A DNA stretch of 64,000 nucleotides, taken from CAZOIA01 sp964579675 (GTDB taxonomy: Bacteria > Planctomycetota > Phycisphaerae > UBA1845 > PWPN01). Of this stretch, positions 9,656 through 18,483 are shown in pieces (position 1 is the first letter of the stretch; each line of letters opens with the position of its first letter). The notes below the pieces were generated by a model. It searched no databases. It was not told the origin of the DNA and was given only the letters and a program-made list of their open reading frames with translations. The stretch covers positions 1 to 64,000 of the forward strand of contig CAZOIA010000001.1 in NCBI GenBank assembly GCA_964579675.1. The letters are read 5' to 3'. Position numbers and translations under genes: made by a program.

Positions 9656-12550
9656 CTATTCACCTCCCGACCGGGTCAGTGCCTGGTCGTACCACATGAG
9701 GAGCTTGGGGTCTTCCTGGAGGACGTTCTCGGGGATGCGCTGGGCTACGGCGATGATCGTGCCGTAGTCGCGGTTCTGCCAGCAGTATTTGAAGCCGGCC
9801 CGCACGGCCTCCAGGCGGATGACCTTCATCTTCTTGCCCTTGGGAATCGCGGCCGGCTTGGGCTCGAGCCCGGGGATGAAGCCTGCCTGGGATTCAGGTT
9901 TCGCGGGCTTGTAGCCGGCGGGCAGGTACTCCCAGAACTCGCGGAGCAGGGACCGTTCGCGGAGCTTCTCCAGGTCCCCAGCCTTGTTCGGATCGGGCAC
10001 GTACCAGCGGTCCTTGGCCTTGGCCTTCAGGGCCGGGTCGTCCTTGGGCTTGTTGCGCAACTCCTTGAAGTTCGTCGACAGGTAGCTGTGGATCTGGCTC
10101 GGCACTTCGCCCTGGCCGTCGCAGCGGAGGAAGTTCTCAACCAGCAGGTCGGACAATTCCAGCGGTTTCTCGTGCTTCTCCCAGCCGCCTATCTCCCTGA
10201 GGAACTGCGGATGGACCTCCTGGAACGTCTGCGGTTTCCTCGTAAGTTGCTGCTTAAGCCACTGAATTGCTGATGCCTCATCCGTTACAAACAGAGTGAG
10301 CTGCATAACCTCCTTCACCGTCATTCGCCTGCGGTCGTATTCAGCCACCTGCTCCGAAAGGAAGTACATGCCGTCCCGCTCAGGGAAACGCTGCGTGAGC
10401 CCGGAGTAGAACTCCGCTGCCGAAAGGGGAACCGTCACACCGCGCTGTACATGGAACGCCACCATGCGGTCAAAGAGAAGATAGCCTTGTCGCTCCGCGA
10501 TAACCTCCGCTTGGCCGTCCTTGGAGACGAAGACCGGAAGCTGGTGAAAGTGGGTTCGGATGAAGTCCCAGACGCCCTGTTCAGTGCCGGCATCGATCCG
10601 GAATCGCTCCTCCAGGCCGTGGTTCGGTTTGTACGCCGAAATCACGAGATCCTGTTTGACTGCAGAACTCGTGACCTGACGGTAGGAACCCTGTTTCTTG
10701 TCGAGCGTCCTCACGTCTGCCACCACGAACCCCGCAGCCAGCATCGCTTCTTGGATGGCGTTCCAGACCGCGTTCTTGGAGTTATGAAAAACGACCGTCA
10801 TCCATCGGCCTGGCTTCAGAACCCGGCGGTACTCCTCGAAGCATCGCTGCATCAGTCGCTGATACTCGGCGAGACCCTTATTCTTGGGCTGATCAACGAT
10901 GGCTTCCGGTTCTGTGCAGGTCAGTATCCGGTGCCAGGACTCCACAAACAGATTCAGATCGGCGTAGAAGATGTTCTCGCCAAAGGGAGGATCCGTGAAC
11001 ACGTAGTCGACGATGTTGTCCCGCAGAAGCAGCCGCCCGCAATCCCCCGTAGTGACCACGGCAGAAGCTTTGCTGGACGGCATTGGTCTGAACGCCTTCG
11101 TGAGCCGTTGAAGCCTGCCGTCAAGGCTGTACCACGGGCTTACTTCTGAATGTTGAGATGCGACGTAGTAGACACCAGACAGCGCACGATTAACCTGCGA
11201 GAAGTGCGAGGGGCTGTAGCGATTGAGTACAGACATGCCCCCAATCGATTGCTCTACAAAGAACAAGAGCATATTTGCCAGCCGAGAGTCCTTCGATGCA
11301 CATGCTCTTCTCCACATCGCCGCCAGCGCATGTGCCGGACGGGGAAGAAACATGTGGTGAATGTGCGTAAAGCCCTTTGGGGCAAGCCGAGAACCGTGGT
11401 ACATATCCTCGATCGGAAACGCCCTCGTGGGAACTTCCTCAGGACAGCGGAGCGCCGCAATGCGATCCAAGATCGCCAGATCCTGCTTGTCGGGAGCTTT
11501 CTCGTATCGGTTCTCCCCAACGTTGTAGCTGATTAGGACGGGGCGCAGACCGATCCGCTTCCATGGCGCACCGGACGCGGCATCGACAAACGTCTGGAAG
11601 GACCTCTGGAGATTATCCTTGTTGAGCTCGGCGTTGCAGTGTGGACAAGGGAAGACGCTCAACGTCTTACTGGTTTCAGCATCGAGAGCTTCGTCGAAGA
11701 ACACTACTTCTCCTGCGCACTCAGGGCACGCGAAGACCTCGCTCCAAACCGTGAAGTTGATCCGCCCTTTCGCCTTTCCGCCCTTGTGGGTTGTTTCGTA
11801 CATCCAGCCCAGCTCTTCGTCGACCTCGTCAAGGAGCTGGCGTGCAGCCAGAGCGAATGCGTTTACATCGAACGGTAGGTTGTAGTTTGCAGCAATGAAA
11901 GTGGCGGCCGGTGAGAGGTCACCAAGGACGACGCGCCGGGTGCCCCAGTTGGGTGCCGGGTGCCCGACGGCGTCCCACTCCTGTTCAAGCGCCCGTCGGT
12001 AATCCTCTGGAGCTGTCCCGCACAACTGGGCAGCCACTCCTGTCATACCCGAACCACAGAAGCCATCCAGAACCACATCGCCTGGTTTCGTGTAGTGGAG
12101 GATCGAAGGAACGATTGCCAGATGCGGGACTTTCGTGTGGTAGCCGTGAGCCTTGTAGAGCGGGTCCGTTTTCCCCTCGCTGACGTCAACGGCGAAGGGC
12201 TCGCGGTGATACGTCTCATCCGGATCGTATGGCTTGCCGTATTGCGTGATGAAGTCCTCAAGAAACGGATTCGGGCAGGCGGTGTAGTACGGGGGATCGG
12301 ACAGTGCGAGGATGTCGTCGTCCTCGCCGATTGGAAAGCCCTCAATCTTGCGGAACTCGGGATCCCTGAGCTTCTCTCGCAGCTTATCGAGAAAGTACGC
12401 GCGGCGCGCCTCATCATTCTCGAACGTCATGCCGAGACATTCCACCGGCTGGTTCCGCCGCTCCTCAAGCTCCTTCTGATACGAGTCATCAAACAGCGAC
12501 ACATCGTCTCTCAGTAGCCGTCGCCCGGTATCGTTCGTTTTCCTACTCAT
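9656..12550 (-). CDS. pglX: BREX-3 PglX-type DNA adenine methyltransferase with zinc ribbon
   Basis: A 964-residue methyltransferase that should modify host DNA for self/non-self discrimination. An early DPPYYTACPNPF motif (residues 85-96) precedes the SAM-binding motif LDGFCGSGMT (161-170). A zinc ribbon formed by CPEC (275-278) and CPHC (302-305) follows, and then a second DPPF motif (520-523). The N-terminal catalytic tetrapeptide, internal zinc ribbon and second DPP motif match the DUF1156-like PglXI enzymes of BREX type 3 rather than the PglX of type 1. The C-terminal 300 residues probably form the target-recognition region. It is separated from herA by 71 nt, the widest gap in the operon, and precedes the AAA+ gene by 2 nt. 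The recognition site cannot be read from sequence. Confidence 0.88.
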   Translation of the reverse strand: MSRKTNDTGRRLLRDDVSLFDDSYQKELEERRNQPVECLGMTFENDEARRAYFLDKLREKLRDPEFRKIEGFPIGEDDDILALSDPPYYTACPNPFLEDFITQYGKPYDPDETYHREPFAVDVSEGKTDPLYKAHGYHTKVPHLAIVPSILHYTKPGDVVLDGFCGSGMTGVAAQLCGTAPEDYRRALEQEWDAVGHPAPNWGTRRVVLGDLSPAATFIAANYNLPFDVNAFALAARQLLDEVDEELGWMYETTHKGGKAKGRINFTVWSEVFACPECAGEVVFFDEALDAETSKTLSVFPCPHCNAELNKDNLQRSFQTFVDAASGAPWKRIGLRPVLISYNVGENRYEKAPDKQDLAILDRIAALRCPEEVPTRAFPIEDMYHGSRLAPKGFTHIHHMFLPRPAHALAAMWRRACASKDSRLANMLLFFVEQSIGGMSVLNRYSPSHFSQVNRALSGVYYVASQHSEVSPWYSLDGRLQRLTKAFRPMPSSKASAVVTTGDCGRLLLRDNIVDYVFTDPPFGENIFYADLNLFVESWHRILTCTEPEAIVDQPKNKGLAEYQRLMQRCFEEYRRVLKPGRWMTVVFHNSKNAVWNAIQEAMLAAGFVVADVRTLDKKQGSYRQVTSSAVKQDLVISAYKPNHGLEERFRIDAGTEQGVWDFIRTHFHQLPVFVSKDGQAEVIAERQGYLLFDRMVAFHVQRGVTVPLSAAEFYSGLTQRFPERDGMYFLSEQVAEYDRRRMTVKEVMQLTLFVTDEASAIQWLKQQLTRKPQTFQEVHPQFLREIGGWEKHEKPLELSDLLVENFLRCDGQGEVPSQIHSYLSTNFKELRNKPKDDPALKAKAKDRWYVPDPNKAGDLEKLRERSLLREFWEYLPAGYKPAKPESQAGFIPGLEPKPAAIPKGKKMKVIRLEAVRAGFKYCWQNRDYGTIIAVAQRIPENVLQEDPKLLMWYDQALTRSGGE

Positions 12551-12579
12551 GCCGCCATGCTTTCCGTACTACCCAATCC

Positions 12580-12604
12580 GCAACTCGCAGAGCCCCGGAG
12601 TTGC
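12580..12604 (-). promoter_or_regulatory. hairpin in the herA-pglX gap
   Basis: Arms 12580-12586 (GCAACTC) and 12598-12604 (GAGTTGC) are perfect reverse complements around an 11-nt loop. They lie in the only sizeable gap of the operon. No T tract follows, so it is more likely an RNA-processing or attenuation structure than a terminator. I see no confident internal promoter in the 71 nt. Confidence 0.4.
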
Positions 12605-12621
12605 TGGAGGATCACTCGTTC

Positions 12622-14364
12622 TTATGACCTGCTCTGTCTACGCATGTTCTCGACCGCCTTCGCCAAGTCTGGGGCTTCCGGCGCCTTACTCCATTCGTCC
12701 CAAAAATCAATTGTCGCGCTGAGCGGCTTCTCGGTCGGCGGGGCTATCCGCATCCTGCTCGGCAAGAGAACTGCATCGCCCACTACCAGGGCCTCGCCAA
12801 TGTCAAGAATCGGAAGCGTGTCCATAAGCCCTTCGAGGCTTTCTGGCATGAGCTTCTTTACCGTCGCCTGGTCATCACCGTTTGTCAGTCGCAGAGCAAT
12901 GACATTGTTGCACTGACTCAAAATCGTGGTACTCACATCGGAAGGCCGCTGGCTCACGATCATCAGTGCAACTCCGTATTTTCTCCCCTCTTTCGCGATC
13001 TTCTCAAAGCTCTCGATCGCGCGCTGCTCCACGGGATTGCGTCCTTCCTTCTTGGGCAGGTAGAGATGGGCCTCATCGCACACAAGCGCCATTGGTTTGC
13101 GCTTCTCGCGATCCATCCAGAACTGCACCTGATAGATGATGCGAGCGACGAGTCCTACGATGACGGGCAGGATGTCTGCAGGGACTTCGGAAAAATCTAT
13201 GACCTTTATTTGGGCCTTGGCCGTGGAATAATCCATCAAGCGCTTCATGGTGGCCGCCATCGCTCCATACTCGTGCTCCACATCCGGAGCCTGAAACAGG
13301 AAGCCGTATCGCTTGTCGCTCACCTTGCTGCTCAGACGAACAAGCAGCCGACTGAATTGGCCAAAGAACGGGCCCTGCTTGTCTGTTCCAGCCTTGGCGC
13401 CGGGGACTTTCTCCTCGTTCAGTCTCCGGAGTTCTGCGATAATGTCCGCGATCGCAAACGGGATCGGGCTATCGAGCGTGAAGGCGTTGAGTACGTCTGT
13501 CTTCTTGAGGTCCTCAAGCGTCTTCTTTTTCCTGGCCACAACGGTATCCTGAAATGCCATGACCTGATTGTGCGCACTGAACTCGCTCCGATCGATGAAC
13601 ATCGCCTGCAATTCCTCAGCATTGAGGAGCCAGTAGGGCAAGAAGAGCAATGCGTCGTCCGTCTTCCCGAGCTCTTCCGGTCCCGGAATGCGCAAATGCC
13701 TCGCGTAGGTGAGCTTGCGGTACTCTCCATGCAGGTCGAACACGATCAGGTTTGCCGAAGGCAGTTTAGCTGCCTGTTCCAGGATGGACGCAACCGTCCA
13801 CGACTTGCCAGATCCCGTGCTGCCTAACAGCGAAGCGTGCCGTTGAAAGAGCTTATTCCCGTCGAGATACGCTGTGGCGCTCTCATCGATCGTGTATTGA
13901 CCCATGGCAAGCGAATGCTCTGTCTTCCCTTCGCTGGACAGCAGATTCATGAACGCCTGAAGCTGGGCATCACGGAGTATATGGCATTCGCCATCGATTT
14001 CCGGGACTTGCACGAGCGACCGTGAGAAGCGGGCATGATTGTCCTTGTCGAGTCCGACGGTCCCGACGAGCGTCAGCCGGACCGTGTTGAGGACACTCTC
14101 ACGTGGAAGGTCCAGGTCTAGGTTGGTGGTGTCCTCCTCAAGAGCTAGAGGGTCACTCTGGTCCAAGACTGGCGTCTTGACGACCTTGTCGATCAAGCCG
14201 ATCAGCCACGCCTCAATAGCCCCAGGCAAAGCGAGTGCGACAAGCTGACCAACGCGAGCCTTGCGCAGGTCCTCGTCACTGTTAACCTGAATGCTCACGC
14301 GGCGCGTATCAACAGCACGCACTCTTCCAAGGGCATGAGACGCATCAAAAGTGAAGATTGCCAT
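12622..14364 (-). CDS. HerA-type hexameric ATPase/translocase of a SIR2-HerA pair
   Basis: A 580-residue protein with an N-terminal HAS-barrel-like beta domain (about residues 5-60, where AIFTFDASHALGRV opens the fold) and a HerA/FtsK-like P-loop core: Walker A GSTGSGKS (181-188) and Walker B ALVCDEAHLYLP near 425, followed by the C-terminal motif region with VSQRPSDVS. HerA proteins form DNA-translocating hexamers. The gene lies 2 nt after a SIR2-like gene, and SIR2-HerA pairs are an established anti-phage module in which the complex degrades NAD+ and cleaves DNA on infection. Here it sits inside a BREX operon between brxC and pglX. Confidence 0.87.
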   Translation of the reverse strand: MAIFTFDASHALGRVRAVDTRRVSIQVNSDEDLRKARVGQLVALALPGAIEAWLIGLIDKVVKTPVLDQSDPLALEEDTTNLDLDLPRESVLNTVRLTLVGTVGLDKDNHARFSRSLVQVPEIDGECHILRDAQLQAFMNLLSSEGKTEHSLAMGQYTIDESATAYLDGNKLFQRHASLLGSTGSGKSWTVASILEQAAKLPSANLIVFDLHGEYRKLTYARHLRIPGPEELGKTDDALLFLPYWLLNAEELQAMFIDRSEFSAHNQVMAFQDTVVARKKKTLEDLKKTDVLNAFTLDSPIPFAIADIIAELRRLNEEKVPGAKAGTDKQGPFFGQFSRLLVRLSSKVSDKRYGFLFQAPDVEHEYGAMAATMKRLMDYSTAKAQIKVIDFSEVPADILPVIVGLVARIIYQVQFWMDREKRKPMALVCDEAHLYLPKKEGRNPVEQRAIESFEKIAKEGRKYGVALMIVSQRPSDVSTTILSQCNNVIALRLTNGDDQATVKKLMPESLEGLMDTLPILDIGEALVVGDAVLLPSRMRIAPPTEKPLSATIDFWDEWSKAPEAPDLAKAVENMRRQSRS

Positions 14365-14366
14365 AG

Positions 14367-15467
14367 TCAGTCTCCCAATATCCGTGTCGTAAACTCACCA
14401 ATATCCCAGAGCCTGTGTCCAGGAATGGCGAGCCAGCCGGGGTACTGATTGTTGAATACCCGTGTATCGTCCGATCCTTCTTCAGCCGACCTGCACACAA
14501 TCCAGAGATTCGATGCCTCTGCCAGAATGGCCTCGATGCGAGGGTTACAGTCGCGCGTTACGATCAGGCCGTGACATGCTTGCGATATGAGCTTCCGTTG
14601 TATGTACTCCTGTAGATGGGAGTCGTTGAAGCCATACCCGAGGAATAGAAAGCAGCTAGAGTGTTCGATGGCGCTGTCGGCAGTCTGTAAGAGCTCCTGC
14701 CTATATCGCTGGAGGGTCTGGTATTTCGAAAGGCCCGGTGTAATCATAACGCGCTCAGCGAACTCCGGCGGATTCCACATCCAGGCGCTATTCTCGATGA
14801 CCGCATTGTCATGGAAGAAGTAGTTGAGTGAGCCATGAACCTTATACAATTGAATATGCTTGCGGTGCTTATAGACGGTCTTGTAGCGATTGGCATAAAG
14901 AACTTTCTGCGGCTGTCGCATCGATCGATCGACCGCCTGCCAGTCCACCGTCCGTTGAATGCCACCGTTGAAGCCGTTAGTGTAGGGCACCCCCGCACGG
15001 TCGCACGCATATTCGAGCAGCATATCGTAGTTTGGTGTCAGGGCATGAAGAATGCGATCTCCTTCGGGGAGCGTATCGACCAACTTCCTAACCAGATTGA
15101 TGGCAGGCCATGTTGAATCCCCATTCGCAATCTGACACGCGCATTCGCGATCAACGGATGCTATGAATGCCCCTGTTAGCTGAGTGATTGTTTGGAGCAG
15201 CTCCTGGTCGCCTACGGCATCCAATGCAGACTCGAGGTCCGAGCCGTTGTTTAACGCTTCCCTCACGTGGGTCCATTGCGCCTGCTGCGTGGTGTTGAGG
15301 ACCTGACCGGGTATTCCATCAACAAGAGCGTCCTTTAGAGCCGGCATCCCAAATCGAGTATCCAGTGCGCACGACATCCCAGTTCCGAAGAAGAGGAAAG
15401 GCTTTTCGCGAAAGAAACCCTGTATGGCTTCGATCGCGATGTCTTCTGTCAGTGCGCCCTGCGGCAT
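14367..15467 (-). CDS. SIR2-like NAD+-consuming effector
   Basis: A 366-residue SIR2-fold protein. Visible motifs are the Rossmann loop FFGTGMS (residues 26-32, a variant of GAGxS), TPNYD (144-148, usually TTNYD), the catalytic His in KVHGSLNYF (His211) and GYGFND (277-282). These are typical of defence SIR2 proteins rather than protein deacetylases, and the zinc-binding Cys cluster of deacetylases is absent. An ATG with GGAG six bases upstream sets the start. It is 16 nt after the SbcC-like gene and 2 nt before herA. By analogy with studied SIR2-HerA systems it should hydrolyse NAD+ when the complex is triggered, causing abortive infection. Confidence 0.87.
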   Translation of the reverse strand: MPQGALTEDIAIEAIQGFFREKPFLFFGTGMSCALDTRFGMPALKDALVDGIPGQVLNTTQQAQWTHVREALNNGSDLESALDAVGDQELLQTITQLTGAFIASVDRECACQIANGDSTWPAINLVRKLVDTLPEGDRILHALTPNYDMLLEYACDRAGVPYTNGFNGGIQRTVDWQAVDRSMRQPQKVLYANRYKTVYKHRKHIQLYKVHGSLNYFFHDNAVIENSAWMWNPPEFAERVMITPGLSKYQTLQRYRQELLQTADSAIEHSSCFLFLGYGFNDSHLQEYIQRKLISQACHGLIVTRDCNPRIEAILAEASNLWIVCRSAEEGSDDTRVFNNQYPGWLAIPGHRLWDIGEFTTRILGD

Positions 15468-15483
15468 GCTTCACTCCGCGATG

Positions 15484-18483
15484 CTATTCCTGTAATGCAA
15501 CACTCCCACCTCGCCCCTTTCCGGGGACGATCCGGTTCTCGGCGATGAGCCGATCCTTCACGGCTGTGTATTTCGCCTCGTCCCAGCCCAGGTTGTCTCT
15601 GAGAGACAGGTTCCCTGATTTTCCGCCTAGGTCAGACAGCGCCACCATAAGACACTCACAGTCCTGGTCTGTTATCGAAGCGGGATCAGCAGAAGGGCCT
15701 GCGATCGCGGTTTCCGTGCTGTTCGCATTTCCACCTGCGGCCGGCGGAGACTTGCCTGCAGGTGGCGGGTTTCGAAAGGGCTGCGATTTCAAGATAATCT
15801 GACGAGCGCCTAAGGCTGCATAGTCTGACGGATTGCAGGTGAGCACGATGATCTGCAGCCCACGCGAAGCGCCAAGATCCAACATTCGCTGTAGCGTGTT
15901 GACGCGTTCCGGATCGGCGTAGGCAAAGGCATCATCGAAAACGATGGGCAGCGAATTGTCGTGGTCGGCAGCCAGCAACTCGGCCATGGCCAGGCGGACG
16001 GCTGCCGCGACCTGCTCGCGGGTTCCTCCACTGAGGTTTTCAAAAGACATAGCGCCATCTTGGGCCAGACGCACGAGTTGGATGCTCTTGAAGGTGTTAT
16101 CCTCGAACGCCACGACAGCGTGGGCATCCGGGCCGAACAGGCACTGGAGATAGCCGGTGATCTTATTCGCGAGGGGTTGAGAGAACTGGTCAGCTAGAGC
16201 GCGCTGCTCCTGCTGGAACAGGCTAGCTATGAGCGCAATGGCCTTGGCCTTCCGGCTAACCGCCTCCAGATGCTCGGTAGAGGACTCCAGCCGAGCCTCG
16301 GCCTGGGCAAGGGCGGCATGGGGATCAACTGTACCGTCCGAACGGAGAGCGGCTTGACTGACAGCACAGCTGGTGTGGGCATCCTGCCTCTGTTGCTCTG
16401 TCTCGTCCAAAGCCCGCTGCAGTCGTTCGCGATCTGCTTCCAGAAGATCGGGTTGTAGGGCTTCAAGGGCCGCACGAGTTGCGGCGAGAGCGGCCTCCGC
16501 ATCCCTTTGGGCCTTGCGGGCTTCTTCAAGGGCCTTGGTGCGGGCGTCGTCATCGCCATGATTGTCGAGCAACAAATTCAACTGGGCTTCACACCCTGTG
16601 AGCTCTTGCTTCTCCCCTGCGATGGTATCGCGCACGTTGCTCAACTCATTCTCAAGATCCCCCTGTTCCTGCTGGAGGGTATCCCGGGTGGCTTTCAAGC
16701 CCGCTTCACTGGATTCGACGGTGTGAAGAGCATCCTCCTCGCGATCGCGCCATGCTTTCGCGTCCGCCAGCGTCGACGGCTGTTCCGTATTAGACACCTG
16801 ATCCATGCGGCGTTTTACGTCTGCTTCAGCGGCGGTGAGTTCATCCTTTGCACTGCTGAAGGCTTCGGCCAGATCATCAGCATCCAACTCTTCAAGAGCG
16901 GCTTCGGTGTTATCTACCCTGGATTGCAGATCGGCTCTGCGTGCCACCACCTCGGATGCTTTCGCGATCGATTCCAGACCATACTCATCCAGGGACCGCC
17001 GAAGATTCTCTCGGAGCGTACGCACCTCTTCGCGGGCGTTGGCCAAGCTGTCACCGCCTCCGGGGTGAATTCTGAGGCACAGTGAGTCGCCGACCTTCAC
17101 CTCTGTTGGTTCGGAGACAGTATGACTCGCGCCGGTGGATAGTTCGGCATCGCCGACCCGCACGGGTTGATCGGCCTTAACGACTTCAACTTCGGCGGCC
17201 ATGGCATTCAGTGCTGCGGAAGCCCGGGCTAATCCGTTCTCCAGATTCTGCAGCGCCTCAAGACCTTCCTGGTCAATGGAGGCAAGCTGTGCTATCTGCT
17301 CACGAAGGCCCTCAATATCCTGTTCGAGCGTCTGCACACGTTCAAGGCGTGCTTGCAGCTCCTGATGACGGGCTTCCTTCTCGAATCGATGCACATAGGT
17401 GGCGGCAAGCTCTCTTCTAAGGCGCACCTCGCGGGTCTTCTCCAAAGCTCCGTCATATTGTCGCTCAGCGTCAGTTGTCCTCTTGCGTCCATCAGCGAAA
17501 GTGGATTCAAGACGCCTTTCTTCTTCCTGCTTCGGCTTCAAAGACTTCTGCAGGGTGCTGATGGATTCTTTTAATCCATTGATGTTCTTGTCGATCTCTT
17601 CCAAGGCGGTCAGCTTCTCTGCGGCTCTATCTACGACCGATGCCTGTTCCTTCTCGACTTGTTGGAGCCTTTCGGTTTGGGATATCTTCTCGTTAACGCT
17701 CTGCCGCTGCTGACGAAGGTCCTCAAGATCCGATGTCGTGCGCTGGATAGTGGATGACGACTCCTCAAAGTCCCGGACAGCCTGGCGAAGCCGGTCGAGT
17801 CGTTCTGAAGCGGCGGCGCGGGCTGCTTCTGCCTGCGCAGCTTCTGCCTGCGCTTTATCCAAATCCGATCCACTCCTGGCACTTCCAGCGCGAACGAAGA
17901 TCTGGTCTTTGGCCTGGGCAAAGCGAGACGCCACCCTGCCATCGAGCTCGGACTGCATGGCAACGGCGCCACCCGTTTGCTGCAACTGCTGGAGTAGATG
18001 GGCCTGCTGCGCAGCAGCATGCTCCGAGGGATCGTCGCCACTCATGCCCTGCCACACCCAGAGATGGGACCACTGCTGGGAAACCCGACCGAGGATTCCT
18101 CGTCCGCCGCCCAACTCCTCCACCCCGAGCAGCCCGGCCAAGCGGAACTCGGCTTCTTCTCCCTGCCACGTCTGTTCCCCCACTTGAACCAGCTGTGTAG
18201 TTCCGCTCGCGCCACTGAACCGCTTTGTCAGGTGGTACTCTGCGCCATTGGCCGCGAACCGGACCTCGACTTCGGGGTGTCCCGGGAAGAGAGTCGACAT
18301 CATACTCTTTTGACCTTCGCCCGTAACCGTCGATTTCAGAAACAGCCCGCGGTGGATTGCCTCTATCAGGGTACTCTTCCCGGTTTCGTTGGGACCCCCA
18401 ATCAGTGTCCTGGCCTGATCGAGGTCGACATTGAGATCGCGGTGGACCCGGTAGTTTCGGACCGTGGCGGAGAGCAGCTTCAT
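15484..18483 (-). CDS. SbcC/Rad50-like ABC-ATPase with winged-helix-like tail
   Basis: A 999-residue SMC-type ATPase: N-terminal Walker A GPNETGKS (30-37), long heptad-rich coiled coils through about residues 200-800, ABC signature LSGGT (817-821) and Walker B LPIVFDDAF (844-852). Instead of the CxxC zinc hook of Rad50/SbcC, the middle holds a small Gly/Val-rich insert (VRVGDAELS to RIHPGGG), closer to YhaN-type proteins. After the ATPase core comes a Pro/Ala/Gly linker and a last domain of about 65 residues ending KGRGGSVAL, which resembles winged-helix tails in restriction proteins. It overlaps the SbcD-like gene by 4 nt (ATGA). With that partner it probably senses or processes DNA ends. 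Confidence 0.85.
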   Translation of the reverse strand: MKLLSATVRNYRVHRDLNVDLDQARTLIGGPNETGKSTLIEAIHRGLFLKSTVTGEGQKSMMSTLFPGHPEVEVRFAANGAEYHLTKRFSGASGTTQLVQVGEQTWQGEEAEFRLAGLLGVEELGGGRGILGRVSQQWSHLWVWQGMSGDDPSEHAAAQQAHLLQQLQQTGGAVAMQSELDGRVASRFAQAKDQIFVRAGSARSGSDLDKAQAEAAQAEAARAAASERLDRLRQAVRDFEESSSTIQRTTSDLEDLRQQRQSVNEKISQTERLQQVEKEQASVVDRAAEKLTALEEIDKNINGLKESISTLQKSLKPKQEEERRLESTFADGRKRTTDAERQYDGALEKTREVRLRRELAATYVHRFEKEARHQELQARLERVQTLEQDIEGLREQIAQLASIDQEGLEALQNLENGLARASAALNAMAAEVEVVKADQPVRVGDAELSTGASHTVSEPTEVKVGDSLCLRIHPGGGDSLANAREEVRTLRENLRRSLDEYGLESIAKASEVVARRADLQSRVDNTEAALEELDADDLAEAFSSAKDELTAAEADVKRRMDQVSNTEQPSTLADAKAWRDREEDALHTVESSEAGLKATRDTLQQEQGDLENELSNVRDTIAGEKQELTGCEAQLNLLLDNHGDDDARTKALEEARKAQRDAEAALAATRAALEALQPDLLEADRERLQRALDETEQQRQDAHTSCAVSQAALRSDGTVDPHAALAQAEARLESSTEHLEAVSRKAKAIALIASLFQQEQRALADQFSQPLANKITGYLQCLFGPDAHAVVAFEDNTFKSIQLVRLAQDGAMSFENLSGGTREQVAAAVRLAMAELLAADHDNSLPIVFDDAFAYADPERVNTLQRMLDLGASRGLQIIVLTCNPSDYAALGARQIILKSQPFRNPPPAGKSPPAAGGNANSTETAIAGPSADPASITDQDCECLMVALSDLGGKSGNLSLRDNLGWDEAKYTAVKDRLIAENRIVPGKGRGGSVALQE

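Noticed and set aside
3416..12550. DISARM system (DrmD-like helicase plus methyltransferase)
   Set aside because: The SNF2-like helicase and methyltransferase could suggest DISARM, but brxF, brxC and pglZ are present and drmA, drmB and drmC are not, so BREX type 3 fits better.
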